A stretch of 64,000 bases of DNA from Atlantibacter hermannii (GTDB lineage Bacteria; Pseudomonadota; Gammaproteobacteria; Enterobacterales; Enterobacteriaceae). A program made the position numbers and the translations under genes. The DNA is taken from assembly GCA_900635495.1 (NCBI GenBank), contig LR134136.1, forward strand, positions 4,402,001-4,466,000, read 5' to 3'. The notes under the pieces were generated by a model, which saw only the letters and a list, made by a program, of their open reading frames with translations, searched no databases and had not been told where the DNA came from. This document shows, piece by piece, positions 27,412-36,576 of the stretch (the first letter of the stretch is position 1; the number at the start of each line of letters is the position of its first letter).

Positions 27412-28689
27412 ATGCTTGAATTGCTTTACACCGCCCTTCTTTACCTTATCCAACCGTTAATCTGGATACGGCTTTGGGTGCGTGGTAGTAAGGCTCCGGC
27501 CTATCGTAAACGCTGGGGCGAACGCTACGGTTTTTATCGCCGACCTCTCAAACCTGGCGGGATCATGCTGCATTCTGTCTCAGTGGGTGAAACCCTGGCG
27601 GCAATTCCTCTTGTTCGCGCATTGCGTCATCGTTATCCGGATCTGCCAATTACGGTCACCACCATGACGCCGACCGGCTCAGAGCGGGTGCAGTCTGCTT
27701 TTGGCAGCGATGTTCAACACGTTTACCTTCCTTATGATTTACCCGATGCGCTTGGCCGTTTCCTGAAGCAAGTGGACCCAAAACTGGTGCTGATTATGGA
27801 AACCGAGCTCTGGCCAAATCTGATCGCCACGCTGCATAAAAAAGGCATTCCATTAGTCATCGCCAACGCGCGTCTTTCCGCCCGTTCTGCAGCCGGTTAT
27901 GCAAAGCTTGGGAAATTTGTTAATCGCCTGCTGCGTCGTATTACCTTAATCGCAGCGCAAAACGAAGAAGACGGCGCTCGCTTCGTTTCACTGGGCGCCA
28001 GAAATAATCAGGTCATCGTAACCGGCAGCCTGAAATTCGATATTTCCGTCACGCCGCAGCTTGCGGCCAAAGCCGTTACATTGCGTCGTCAGTGGGCGCC
28101 GCACCGCCCGGTATGGATAGCCACCAGCACGCATGATGGCGAGGAAAGCATTATCATCGCGGCGCATCAGGCGCTTTTACAGCAATTCCCAAATTTGCTG
28201 TTGATTCTGGTACCGCGACATCCGGAACGTTTCCCGGATGCCATTAATTTGACGCGCAATGCCGGGCTCAGCTATACGACGCGTTCGTCGGGGGAAGTTC
28301 CTTCCGCCAGCACGCAGGTGGTTATTGGCGATACCATGGGCGAGCTCATGCTGTTGTATGGCATTGCCGATCTCGCCTTTGTTGGCGGTTCGCTGGTTGA
28401 ACGTGGCGGCCATAACCCACTGGAAGCCGCCGCACACGCTATCCCAGTATTAATGGGACCGCACACCTTTAATTTCAAAGATATCTGTTCCCGCCTGGAA
28501 CAGGCCAGCGGTCTGATTACGGTCACCGATGCCGCGTCGCTGACAAAAGAAGTTTCGTCTTTACTGACTGATGCCGACTATCGTAATTTCTATGGTCGTC
28601 ATGCAGTAGAAGTGCTCTATCAAAACCAGGGCGCGCTCCAGCGTCTTCTGCAACTGCTGGAACCTTATCTGCCACCGAAAATGCATTGA
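27412..28689 (+). CDS. waaA: WaaA (KdtA), Kdo transferase
   Basis: Bifunctional GT30 enzyme that attaches two Kdo residues to lipid IVA at the inner membrane. It is 425 aa. An N-terminal membrane anchor (LLYTALLYLIQPLIWIRLWV) precedes RWGERYGFY, LHSVSVGETLAAIPL with the catalytic Glu, TTMTPTGSERV and METELWPNLI; the C-terminal half has DTMGELMLLYGIADLAFVGGSLVERGGHNPLEAA. Its stop lies 8 bp before the coaD start, indicating coupling. Confidence 0.97.
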   Translation: MLELLYTALLYLIQPLIWIRLWVRGSKAPAYRKRWGERYGFYRRPLKPGGIMLHSVSVGETLAAIPLVRALRHRYPDLPITVTTMTPTGSERVQSAFGSDVQHVYLPYDLPDALGRFLKQVDPKLVLIMETELWPNLIATLHKKGIPLVIANARLSARSAAGYAKLGKFVNRLLRRITLIAAQNEEDGARFVSLGARNNQVIVTGSLKFDISVTPQLAAKAVTLRRQWAPHRPVWIATSTHDGEESIIIAAHQALLQQFPNLLLILVPRHPERFPDAINLTRNAGLSYTTRSSGEVPSASTQVVIGDTMGELMLLYGIADLAFVGGSLVERGGHNPLEAAAHAIPVLMGPHTFNFKDICSRLEQASGLITVTDAASLTKEVSSLLTDADYRNFYGRHAVEVLYQNQGALQRLLQLLEPYLPPKMH

Positions 28690-28697
28690 GGGTTGTT

Positions 28698-29186
28698 ATG
28701 CAAAAACGGGCGATTTATCCCGGGACGTTCGATCCCATCACCAATGGTCATATCGATATCATTACCCGCGCCGCCGGAATGTTCGATCGGCTTATTATCG
28801 CCATTGCCGCCAGCCCCACCAAAAAGCCGATGTTTACGCTTGAAGAACGCGTAGCGCTGGCAAAAGAAGCGACGGCGCATCTCACCAATATTGATGTGGT
28901 TGGATTCAGCGATTTAATGGCTAACTTTGCCCGGTCACAAAACGCCAATATTCTGGTGCGCGGTCTCCGGGCCGTGGCAGATTTTGAATATGAGATGCAG
29001 CTTGCGCACATGAACCGTCATCTCATGCCTGAGCTTGAAAGCGTATTTTTAATGCCTTCGAAAGAGTGGTCGTTTATTTCATCGACGCTGGTGAAAGAAG
29101 TGGCGCGCCACCATGGCGACGTGACCCACTTTTTGCCGGAGAAAGTGTGCCAGGCATTGCTGCAGAAATTAGCTGCCGGGCACTAA
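28698..29186 (+). CDS. coaD: CoaD, phosphopantetheine adenylyltransferase
   Basis: Fourth step of CoA synthesis, 4'-phosphopantetheine plus ATP to dephospho-CoA. It is 162 aa from MQKRAIYPGTFDPITNGHID, which includes the nucleotidyltransferase motif TNGH (HxGH-type). SKEWSFISSTLVKEVARH holds the second conserved motif (ISST type). A GAGGGT Shine-Dalgarno supports 28698 rather than the upstream Met at 28686. Confidence 0.97.
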   Translation: MQKRAIYPGTFDPITNGHIDIITRAAGMFDRLIIAIAASPTKKPMFTLEERVALAKEATAHLTNIDVVGFSDLMANFARSQNANILVRGLRAVADFEYEMQLAHMNRHLMPELESVFLMPSKEWSFISSTLVKEVARHHGDVTHFLPEKVCQALLQKLAAGH

Positions 29187-29193
29187 TTACCTA

Positions 29194-30003
29194 TTATTTC
29201 TGGCAACGTCGGCACCAGTATGTACGGCGTTGCCCGTGTTTACCGGCCTGAATCGGTGTGCCACAAACCCGACACGGCTCGCCTTCCCTTCCGTATACCT
29301 GCAACTGCTGGGCAAAGTATCCCGGCTTTCCGTCGCTTTGTAAAAAATCGCGCAGCGTGGTACCGCCCTGTTCTATAGAACGCAGCAACACGGCCTTGAT
29401 GGCGGTCGCCAGTAATTCACACTCTTCTTTTGATAAGGACTGCGCGAGCTTATCGGGGTGGATCCCGGCGGCAAACAGGGATTCGCTGGCGTAAATATTA
29501 CCCACGCCCACAACCAGTTTGTTATCCATCAGCCAGGGCTTGATAGCGACTTTTTTCCGGGCGCAGCGTTGATGTAAGTATTCGCCGTTGAATTCGTCGC
29601 TAAGCGGCTCAGGGCCCAGATGGGCTAAAACGTTATGCCCTTCCAGCGAAGCCGTCCAGAGCCATGCGCCAAAACGTCGTGGATCGGTATAGCGCAGCAC
29701 TTTGCCATTGCTCATCACCAGGTCGACATGGTCGTGCTTTTCGGCAGGCATCTCGTGCGGTAATACACGCAGGCTTCCGGACATGCCGAGATGCACGATG
29801 ATCCAGCCATCGGGCAGTTCAAGCAGCAAATACTTCGCGCGTCGCTGTACGCTGATAACAGGCTTATCGCTAAGCGCATGGATTTCATCAGATACCGGCC
29901 AGCGCAAACGACCGTTGCGCACGATGGCGTGAAGGATGGTTTCGCCAACCAGATGCGGTTCAATACCGCGACGGCTGGTCTCCACCTCAGGTAATTCAGG
30001 CAT
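29194..30003 (-). CDS. mutM: MutM (Fpg), formamidopyrimidine-DNA glycosylase
   Basis: Base-excision repair enzyme removing 8-oxoguanine and ring-opened purines. It is 269 aa. Catalytic N-terminal Pro and Glu in MPELPEVETSRRG, Lys in RRAKYLLLEL, the helix-two-turn-helix VGVGNIYASE, and the C-terminal zinc finger CRVCGTPIQAGKHGQRRTYWCRRC. It lies downstream of rpmBG, beyond their terminator. Confidence 0.98.
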   Translation of the reverse strand: MPELPEVETSRRGIEPHLVGETILHAIVRNGRLRWPVSDEIHALSDKPVISVQRRAKYLLLELPDGWIIVHLGMSGSLRVLPHEMPAEKHDHVDLVMSNGKVLRYTDPRRFGAWLWTASLEGHNVLAHLGPEPLSDEFNGEYLHQRCARKKVAIKPWLMDNKLVVGVGNIYASESLFAAGIHPDKLAQSLSKEECELLATAIKAVLLRSIEQGGTTLRDFLQSDGKPGYFAQQLQVYGREGEPCRVCGTPIQAGKHGQRRTYWCRRCQK

Positions 30004-30032
30004 CGCTCCTCCTTTTCCTGGTGACAGAATGC

Positions 30033-30059
30033 AAAAAACCCGGCATAAGCCGGGTTTTT
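30033..30059 (-). terminator. Terminator downstream of rpmBG
   Basis: CCCGGC / GCCGGG with a four-base loop, flanked by A and T runs. On the minus strand six T follow the stem, between rpmG and mutM. Confidence 0.88.
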
Positions 30060-30075
30060 ATACAAATCACTAAAA

Positions 30076-30243
30076 TTATTTAATTTTAGCTTCTTTGTAT
30101 ACAACGTGCTGACGGACAACTGGATCGAACTTTTTCAGTTCCAGTTTTTCCGGCTTAGTACGTTTGTTCTTCGTAGTGGTATAGAAGTGACCAGTACCAG
30201 CAGAAGAAACCAGCTTGATTTTCTCACGAATACCTTTAGCCAT
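30076..30243 (-). CDS. rpmG: RpmG, ribosomal protein L33
   Basis: 55-aa large-subunit protein: MAKGIREKIKLVSSAGTGHF ... KTNKR-type core (TTTKNKRTKPEKLELKKFDP) ... HVVYKEAKIK. This form lacks the CxxC zinc ribbons. It is 20 bp downstream of rpmB in the same transcript. Confidence 0.97.
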   Translation of the reverse strand: MAKGIREKIKLVSSAGTGHFYTTTKNKRTKPEKLELKKFDPVVRQHVVYKEAKIK

Positions 30244-30263
30244 GATTTATTTCCTCTAAGTAC

Positions 30264-30500
30264 TTAGTACTTTTCGCCACGGGCACGCAGTTCAGACAGA
30301 ACTGTATCAATGCCTTTTTTATCGATTACACGCATACCTTTAGCAGATACGCGCAGGGTGACAAAACGCTTCTCGCTCTCAACCCAGAAACGGTGAGAGT
30401 GCAGGTTCGGCAGGAAACGGCGTTTAGTCGCGTTCAGTGCGTGGGAACGGTTGTTACCGGTCACCGGACGCTTGCCAGTAACTTGGCAGACTCGGGACAT
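30264..30500 (-). CDS. rpmB: RpmB, ribosomal protein L28
   Basis: 78-aa large-subunit protein. MSRVCQVTGKRPVTGNNRSH, NATKRRFLPNLHSHRFWV and RLRVSAKGMRVIDKKGID-type segments are fully conserved. It is the first gene of rpmBG; the 216-bp spacer to radC must hold the promoter. Confidence 0.98.
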   Translation of the reverse strand: MSRVCQVTGKRPVTGNNRSHALNATKRRFLPNLHSHRFWVESEKRFVTLRVSAKGMRVIDKKGIDTVLSELRARGEKY

Positions 30501-30716
30501 GTCTATTCTCCAAAAATCAAATTAGCTCGAGCTTCGTATGGGGTATTGGCGCCTCGTCAGGCTTTACAGCCTGGTTATCGCAAGTTCTAAGGAACCTACA
30601 ATTGCCAGGCCCAAATGCCAAACCCGAGATTCTCAAAGGTGGCGTAGTATACGCTGTGTAAGCCGGGTGCTCAAGTCCCGAACAGACAAAGATCCCATTG
30701 GATCGCCGAAACTTAC

Positions 30717-31396
30717 CTAAATCCAGCCCCGTTCCGCAAACGAAACGTACTCTCCGCGCCCGATAACTAAATGATCAAGGACCCGAATATCCATGAAACC
30801 ACAGCATTTTATGATGCGTTCGGTAATCGCTTTATCGGCCTGGCTGGGCTCGGAACGACCAGAAGGGTGATTATGCGCAAGGATCACCGCCGCAGCGTTG
30901 ACTTTGATGGCTTCTCGTACAATTTCACGCGGATGCACTTCAACATGGCTTAACGTGCCGGAAAAGAGCCGACTATGTTTAATTACACGATGCTGATTAT
31001 CCATAAAGATCACCATAAATACTTCGCGCTCTTCATCCGTTAACTGGCTTTGCAAAAATTCGCGCGTCATGTCCGGGCTGAGCAACGGTTTTTCCTCTTC
31101 AATCCATGATTCGGCGTAACGCCGCCCCCAATTCAGCAATCGCGCGCAATTGGGTATAGGTTGCCACACCCCACGCCGCCTATATGACGGAACTCCTCCA
31201 TCGACGCGGATAACAGCCGTCTGATTGAACCAAAGTGGGTGGTAAGGTGCTCCGCCAATAGCATGACGGATAAGCCCTGCTTACCGGTCCGTAAAAAAAT
31301 GGCTAACAACTCAATATCGGTTAACGATTTCGCGCCCGAGCGCAAGAGCTTTTCACGCGGGCCGTTCCATGGCTTTTTCTTTATTTTGCTCATCAT
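30717..31396 (-). CDS. radC: RadC-family JAB/MPN protein (two frame breaks)
   Basis: RadC/YicR-type protein; a repair role was proposed historically but the biochemical function is unsettled. The N-terminal part (PREKLLRSGAKSLTDIELLAIFLRTG, helix-hairpin-helix) and the C-terminal JAMM metalloprotease-like domain (HVEVHPREIVREAI, AHNHPSGRSEPSQAD, HLVIGRGEYVSFAERGW) lie in different frames. Two extra G explain it: one in the GGGG at about 31167-31170 (GGCGTGGGTGTG expected) and one in the GGGGG at about 31127-31131. Adjacent ATG codons at 31396 and 31393 are both possible starts behind GGGAGG. Confidence 0.88.
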
Positions 31397-31559
31397 CCCT
31401 CCCAGTCTTACGCAGCGATCATGGCATATTTTTACCCCTTCACGTCGCCCTAATGACGAGGATGCGCGATGCCTCGCAAACTGACGTTTGGTCGATAGTC
31501 CGCCATTTTCGGGAATGTGATAAAATAGCCGCTTTCCGATACGGCTACAGGAACATGTC

Positions 31560-32775
31560 ATGATGGGTATCGCCGGTAAAAAAATCGTTCTCGGGGTGAG
31601 CGGCGGCATCGCGGCTTACAAAACACCTGAACTGGTGCGACGTCTGCGCGAACGCGGCGCAGACGTCCGGGTGGCAATGACAGAGGCGGCCAAAGCCTTT
31701 ATTACTCCCCTGAGTTTACAGGCCGTGTCCGGATTCCCGGTTTCTGACAGCCTGCTCGATCCTGCCGCCGAAGCGGCAATGGGCCATATCGAACTCGGTA
31801 AATGGGCCGATCTGGTTATCCTGGCACCTGCGACGGCGGATTTAATTGCCCGGGTCGCGGCAGGTATGGCGAATGATTTGGTCACGACGATTTGCCTTGC
31901 GACGCCTGCGCCTGTCGCCGTGGTACCGGCGATGAACCAGCAGATGTATCGCAACGCTGCGACTCAACATAATCTCGACGTACTGGCCCAACGTGGCATG
32001 ATGATTTGGGGCCCGGATAGCGGCAGCCAGGCCTGCGGCGACGTCGGCCCTGGTCGAATGCTCGACCCGTTAGTGCTGGTTGATATGGCGATAAAGCACT
32101 TCGCGCCTGTCAACGATCTGCAACATTTGAATATCATGATTACCGCCGGCCCGACCCGCGAACCGCTTGACCCGGTGCGCTACATTACCAATCACAGTTC
32201 CGGGAAAATGGGTTTTGCCATTGCCGCCGCTGCGGCTGAACGCGGCGCACATGTCACGCTGGTTAGCGGCCCGGTATCGTTACCAACACCTGCGGGAGTG
32301 CACCGCATTGATGTCACGACCGCACTTGAAATGGACGCCGCAGTTCAGGCTCAAGCCCAACATCAGCACATTTTTATTGGCTGCGCTGCCGTGGCTGACT
32401 ATCGCGCCGCCACGATCGCTGACGAAAAAAATCAAAAAGCAGGGTGACGAGCTTCTTATCAGGATGGTGAAAAATCCGGATATCGTAGCGGGGGTTGCCG
32501 CACTGAAAAACCAGCGACCTTTTGTCGTCGGGTTTGCCGCCGAAACAAATAATGTGGAAGAATATGCGCGGCAAAAACGCATCCGTAAAAACCTTGATTT
32601 GATTTGCGCCAATGATGTTTCGCAAAGCGGCCAGGGATTTAACAGCGACAGCAATGCCTTGCACCTTTTCTGGCAGGATGGCGAAATCACTTTACCGCTT
32701 GAGCGGAAAGCGCTACTTGGCCACCGTTTACTGGACGAGATAGTTACCCGTTATGATGAAAAAAATCGACGTTAA
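31560..32775 (+). CDS. coaBC: CoaBC (Dfp), phosphopantothenoylcysteine synthetase/decarboxylase (one frame break)
   Basis: Bifunctional CoA-pathway flavoprotein. The N-terminal CoaC decarboxylase shows VLGVSGGIAAYKTPEL, GHIELGKWADLVILAPATAD and PAMNQQMY; the C-terminal CoaB synthetase shows ITAGPTREPLDPVRYITNHS, then KNPDIVAGVAALK, GFAAETNNV and KRIRKNLDLICANDV. Between them, after TIADEK, a run of seven A (about 32426-32432) shifts the frame; six A restore IKKQGDELL. The gene is essential, so error in the sequence is most likely. It overlaps dut at its 3' end. Confidence 0.95.
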
Positions 32776-33211
32776 GATCCTTGACCCGCGCGTGGGCAAA
32801 CAATTCCCTTTGCCGACGTATGCCACTGCCGGCTCCGCAGGATTGGATCTACGCGCCTGCCTCGACGACGCCGTTGAACTGGCTCCGGGTGCAACCACGC
32901 TTCTCCCGACCGGCCTGGCAATCCATATTGCCGACCCGTCCCTGGCGGCAGTGATCCTGCCGCGTTCCGGGCTGGGCCATAAGCACGGTGTAGTTTTAGG
33001 TAATCTGGTAGGGTTAATTGATTCCGATTATCAGGGTCAATTGATGGTCTCCGTCTGGAACCGTGGTCAGGATAGCTTTACCATCGAGCCGGGCGAACGT
33101 ATCGCGCAGATGGTTTTTGTTCCTGTCGTTCAGGCAGAATTTAATGTAGTGGAAGATTTTGACGCCACCCTCCGTGGTGAAGGCGGCTTCGGCCATTCCG
33201 GGCGTAGTTAA
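32753..33211 (+). CDS. dut: Dut, dUTP pyrophosphatase
   Basis: Trimeric enzyme hydrolysing dUTP to dUMP, preventing uracil incorporation and feeding dTMP synthesis. All five motifs are visible: AGLDLRA, PRSGLGHKHG, GLIDSDYQGQL, PGERIAQM and RGEGGFGHSGR. It is 152 aa with a double Met start. The start lies inside the end of coaBC, a conserved overlap. Confidence 0.98.
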   Translation: MMKKIDVKILDPRVGKQFPLPTYATAGSAGLDLRACLDDAVELAPGATTLLPTGLAIHIADPSLAAVILPRSGLGHKHGVVLGNLVGLIDSDYQGQLMVSVWNRGQDSFTIEPGERIAQMVFVPVVQAEFNVVEDFDATLRGEGGFGHSGRS

Positions 33212-33325
33212 TACGCCCTATCGTCACGCGTCCCATTAATAACAATCAACGCCGCAGGCTTTTGCTTGCGGTGAGAATGTGGATGCTCGCCTGACAATTG
33301 CGTTTTTTCAGGGGTATTTTGAATC

Positions 33326-33922
33326 ATGGCAGAAAAACAAACCGCGAAACGGAATCGTCGCGAAGAAATACTTCAATCTCTGGCACAAATGCTTGAATCC
33401 AGCGATGGGAGTCAGCGCATTACCACAGCAAAACTGGCTGCCTCGGTTGGGGTTTCGGAAGCCGCGTTATATCGCCATTTCCCCAGCAAAACGCGGATGT
33501 TCGACAGTCTTATTGAGTTTATTGAAGACAGCCTGATTACGCGGATTAACCTGATCCTGAAAGACGAAAAAGATACCACCGCCCGTCTTCGTCTTATCGT
33601 AATGCTGATTCTGGCATTCGGCGAAAAAAACCCAGGGTTGACCCGTATTCTCACGGGCCACGCGTTGATGTTTGAACAGGACCGACTGCAAGGCCGCATT
33701 AATCAACTGTTCGAGCGTATCGAAGCGCAGATGAGGCAGGTATTGCGCGAGCGTAAGATGCGTGAAGGCGAAGGTTACGAAAACGATGAGACATTGCTGG
33801 CTGGTCAGTTGCTGGCTTTTTGCGAAGGCATGCTATCGCGCTATGTCCGTAGCGAATTCCGCTATAGCCCCACTGCGGATTTTGACGCACGCTGGCCGCT
33901 TGTGGCTTCGCAACTTCAGTGA
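33326..33922 (+). CDS. slmA: SlmA, nucleoid-occlusion division inhibitor
   Basis: TetR-family DNA-binding protein that, when bound to chromosomal SBS sites, blocks FtsZ ring assembly over the nucleoid. It is 198 aa. The N-terminal helix-turn-helix is visible (ITTAKLAASVGVSEAALYRHFPSK), and the C-terminal domain is conserved (GHALMFEQDRLQGRINQLFERIE). It ends directly at a strong terminator. Confidence 0.97.
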   Translation: MAEKQTAKRNRREEILQSLAQMLESSDGSQRITTAKLAASVGVSEAALYRHFPSKTRMFDSLIEFIEDSLITRINLILKDEKDTTARLRLIVMLILAFGEKNPGLTRILTGHALMFEQDRLQGRINQLFERIEAQMRQVLRERKMREGEGYENDETLLAGQLLAFCEGMLSRYVRSEFRYSPTADFDARWPLVASQLQ

Positions 33923-33949
33923 AAAAGGGCCGGTTAACCGGCCCTTTTT
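33922..33949. terminator. Bidirectional terminator slmA / pyrE
   Basis: A near-perfect palindrome, AAAAAGGGCCGGTT followed directly by its reverse complement, forms a GC stem with T runs on both strands between two convergent genes. Confidence 0.92.
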
Positions 33950-33960
33950 TATGACTACCC

Positions 33961-34602
33961 TTAAATTCCGTACTCTTCGCGATACGCCTGCACCGCCGCC
34001 AGATGATCGGCCATCTCGGGGCGCTCTTCCAGATAGGCAATCAGGTCTTTCAGCGTAATGATAGAAATCACCTGGCAACCGTAATCACGCTCCACTTCCT
34101 GAATCGCAGAAATATCCGCCCGTCCACGCTCCTGGCGATCGAGAGAAATTAATACGCCCGCCAGCGTTGCGCCATGAGCCTGAATAATTTCCATGGATTC
34201 ACGGATTGCAGTACCTGCGGTAATCACATCATCAACTAACATGATGCGACCTTCCAGGGGGCTACCCACCAGCGTTCCGCCTTCGCCATGATCTTTGGCT
34301 TCTTTACGGTTGAAGCAATACGGCACATCACGGTCATGATGTTCGGCAAGCGCGACGGCGGTGGTAGTGGCAATCGGGATACCTTTATACGCCGGACCAA
34401 ACAGCAAATCGAAATCAATGCCTGAATCCACCAGCGCCTCAGCATAAAAACGCCCTAACAACGCGAGGTCCCGGCCAGTATTAAACAGCCCTGCATTGAA
34501 GAAATAAGGACTTTTACGACCAGACTTCAGCGTAAACTCGCCGAACTTCAGTACCTGCTTGTTGAGCGCAAATTCAATAAACTGGCGTTGATACGGTTTC
34601 AT
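33961..34602 (-). CDS. pyrE: PyrE, orotate phosphoribosyltransferase
   Basis: Makes orotidine 5'-phosphate from orotate and PRPP. It is 213 aa from MKPYQRQFIEFAL. Catalytic/flexible loop NRKEAKDHGEGG and the PRPP motif MLVDDVITAGTA. The frame is open 22 codons further upstream, but that part includes the attenuator leader. Expression is expected to be controlled by the attenuator in the rph-pyrE gap. Confidence 0.98.
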   Translation of the reverse strand: MKPYQRQFIEFALNKQVLKFGEFTLKSGRKSPYFFNAGLFNTGRDLALLGRFYAEALVDSGIDFDLLFGPAYKGIPIATTTAVALAEHHDRDVPYCFNRKEAKDHGEGGTLVGSPLEGRIMLVDDVITAGTAIRESMEIIQAHGATLAGVLISLDRQERGRADISAIQEVERDYGCQVISIITLKDLIAYLEERPEMADHLAAVQAYREEYGI

Positions 34603-34652
34603 GGATTTGCTCCTTCTAAGGCTTTTAAATGATTTGTACAAATAAATGGCAT

Positions 34653-34676
34653 AAAAAAGGCGACTCACTGGTCGCC
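34653..34676 (-). promoter_or_regulatory. pyrE attenuator (intrinsic terminator between rph and pyrE)
   Basis: On the minus strand GGCGAC-CAGTGA-GTCGCC is followed by six T, immediately downstream of the rph stop and upstream of pyrE. In enterobacteria this terminator is bypassed when ribosomes translating rph follow RNA polymerase closely at low UTP. Position and structure match. Confidence 0.9.
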
Positions 34677-34682
34677 TGATAA

Positions 34683-35399
34683 TTAATTTTCTAACGCCGC
34701 CTTCTGCGACGCGACAATCGATTCGATTCCCCCACGGGCTAACGCCAGCAGTTCGAGAAGCTCTTCATGCGTAAAGGGCTCGCCTTCCGCGGTACCCTGG
34801 ACTTCAATAATGCGGCCATCTTCAGTCATCACGACATTCATATCGGTTTCAGCGGCGGAGTCTTCCACGTATTCCAGATCGCATACTGCTTCGCCAGCGA
34901 CAATACCCACAGAGACCGCAGCAACCATGCCTTTCAGCGGATTACTTTTGAGTTTGCCGTTCGCCACCAGGGCATTCAGCGCATCGGCCAGGGCCACACA
35001 GGCGCCGGTAATAGATGCTGTACGCGTGCCGCCATCGGCCTGAATCACATCGCAATCCAGCGTGATGGTAAATTCGCCCAGCGCTTTGAGATCGACGGCA
35101 GCGCGTAATGAACGGGCAACAAGCCGCTGAATTTCAAGCGTTCTTCCGCCTTGTTTCCCTTTAGCCGCTTCGCGTGCGTTACGGGTATGGGTGGCGCGCG
35201 GAAGCATACCGTATTCCGCTGTGATCCATCCTTGTCCCTGGCCTTTCAAAAAGCGCGGCACGCCTTCTTCAATTGAGGCCGTGCAAAGGACTTTAGTGTC
35301 GCCAAACTCGACCAGCACGGAACCTTCAGCGTGTTTAGTATAATGACGTGTCAGAGTGACAGGGCGCACCTGATTGGCGCTACGACCAGCTGGACGCAT
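34683..35399 (-). CDS. rph: Rph, ribonuclease PH
   Basis: Phosphorolytic 3' exoribonuclease that trims tRNA precursors. It is 238 aa and intact, unlike the frameshifted allele of E. coli K-12. RPAGRSANQVRPV at the N-terminus, phosphate-binding THTRNAREAAKGKQGGRTLEIQR, and DCDVIQADGGTRTASITG. Its complete reading frame is relevant to pyrE attenuation because translation reaches close to the attenuator. Confidence 0.97.
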   Translation of the reverse strand: MRPAGRSANQVRPVTLTRHYTKHAEGSVLVEFGDTKVLCTASIEEGVPRFLKGQGQGWITAEYGMLPRATHTRNAREAAKGKQGGRTLEIQRLVARSLRAAVDLKALGEFTITLDCDVIQADGGTRTASITGACVALADALNALVANGKLKSNPLKGMVAAVSVGIVAGEAVCDLEYVEDSAAETDMNVVMTEDGRIIEVQGTAEGEPFTHEELLELLALARGGIESIVASQKAALEN

Positions 35400-35522
35400 G
35401 GGTTTTCTCCGGCTAAGAACGAATGTGGCTGCGCATTATACGGACTTCAGACGCTTATTCCTATCCTGCCAGGCCCTGGGTGGCTATAATCCCTTCATCA
35501 TTCTCTTCAAACGGGTACATCT

Positions 35523-36386
35523 ATGATCCGCAGCATGACCGCCTACGCCCGGCGTGAAATCAAGGGTGAATGGGGCAGCGCCGCCTGGGAATTGCGCTCC
35601 GTTAACCAGCGCTATCTGGAAACTTACATTCGTCTGCCGGAACAGTTCCGTAGCCTTGAACCCGTCGTTCGCGAGCGCATTCGCAATCGTCTGACCCGCG
35701 GAAAAATCGAATGCAATCTGCGTTATGAACCCGATTCCAGCGCACAGGGTGAACTGATCCTCAACGAGAAACTGGCTAAACAGCTGGTCGCCGCAGCGAA
35801 CTGGGTAAAAATGCAAAGCGATGAAGGCGAAATCAACCCGGTTGATATTCTGCGCTGGCCTGGCGTGATGGCCGCTCAGGAACAGGATCTGGACGCGATT
35901 GCCGCAGAGATTCTGGCAACCCTGGACGCCACGCTGGATGATTTTATTATCGCCCGTGAAACGGAAGGTCAGGCGTTAAAAGCGCTGATTGAACAACGCC
36001 TTGAAGGCGTGAGTACCGAAGTGAAAAACGTGCGCGCGCATATGCCTGAAATTATGCAGTGGCAGCGCGATAAGCTGGTTTCCAAACTCGAAGACGCGCA
36101 GGTTCAGCTGGAAAATAACCGACTCGAACAAGAGCTGGTATTGCTGGCGCAGCGCGTTGACGTGGCTGAAGAACTCGATCGTCTGGAAGCGCATGTTAAA
36201 GAAACCTACAACATTCTGAAGAAAAAAGAGGCCGTTGGTCGTCGCCTCGACTTCATGATGCAAGAGTTTAACCGCGAGTCGAATACGCTGGCATCCAAAT
36301 CGATTAATGCGGATGTCACGAACTCCGCCATCGAATTAAAAGTGCTGATCGAACAGATGCGCGAACAGATCCAGAATATCGAGTAA
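35523..36386 (+). CDS. yicC: YicC endoribonuclease-family protein
   Basis: 287 aa, full length. MIRSMTAYARRE at the N-terminus, WELRSVNQRYLET and the C-terminal DUF1732 block (GRRLDFMMQEFNRESNTLASKS, NSAIELKVLIEQMREQIQNIE) are conserved. YicC proteins have been described as endoribonucleases acting on small RNAs. Long charged helical regions lie in the middle. It is the last chromosomal gene before the integrated element. Confidence 0.95.
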   Translation: MIRSMTAYARREIKGEWGSAAWELRSVNQRYLETYIRLPEQFRSLEPVVRERIRNRLTRGKIECNLRYEPDSSAQGELILNEKLAKQLVAAANWVKMQSDEGEINPVDILRWPGVMAAQEQDLDAIAAEILATLDATLDDFIIARETEGQALKALIEQRLEGVSTEVKNVRAHMPEIMQWQRDKLVSKLEDAQVQLENNRLEQELVLLAQRVDVAEELDRLEAHVKETYNILKKKEAVGRRLDFMMQEFNRESNTLASKSINADVTNSAIELKVLIEQMREQIQNIE

Positions 36387-36424
36387 GCTATTAGCAACAT
36401 TTAGGACGACGCATAAATCACACC

Positions 36425-36450
36425 AAGCCCGCAATCCAGCGGGCTTTTTT
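36425..36450 (+). terminator. Terminator of yicC
   Basis: GCCCGC-AATCCA-GCGGGC followed by six T. It lies about 45 bp upstream of the left attachment repeat. Confidence 0.88.
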
Positions 36451-36495
36451 GTTATCATCGGCTATCATAAAGACGCAACAAAGCGCATGATTATG

Positions 36496-36514
36496 GTGTA
36501 CACAAAGGTGTACC
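36496..36514. repeat. Left attachment repeat (attL candidate)
   Basis: GTGTACACAAAGGTGTACC, 18 of 19 bases identical to 49280-49298. Inverted GGTACACC/GGTGTACC half-sites follow before int (about 36507-36548) and may be integrase arm sites. Confidence 0.7.
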
Positions 36515-36576
36515 CAATGAGGTTTGTGTACATTGCTTTGGGTACACCCCCTATTCAAAGTTTGGATATTCGCAAA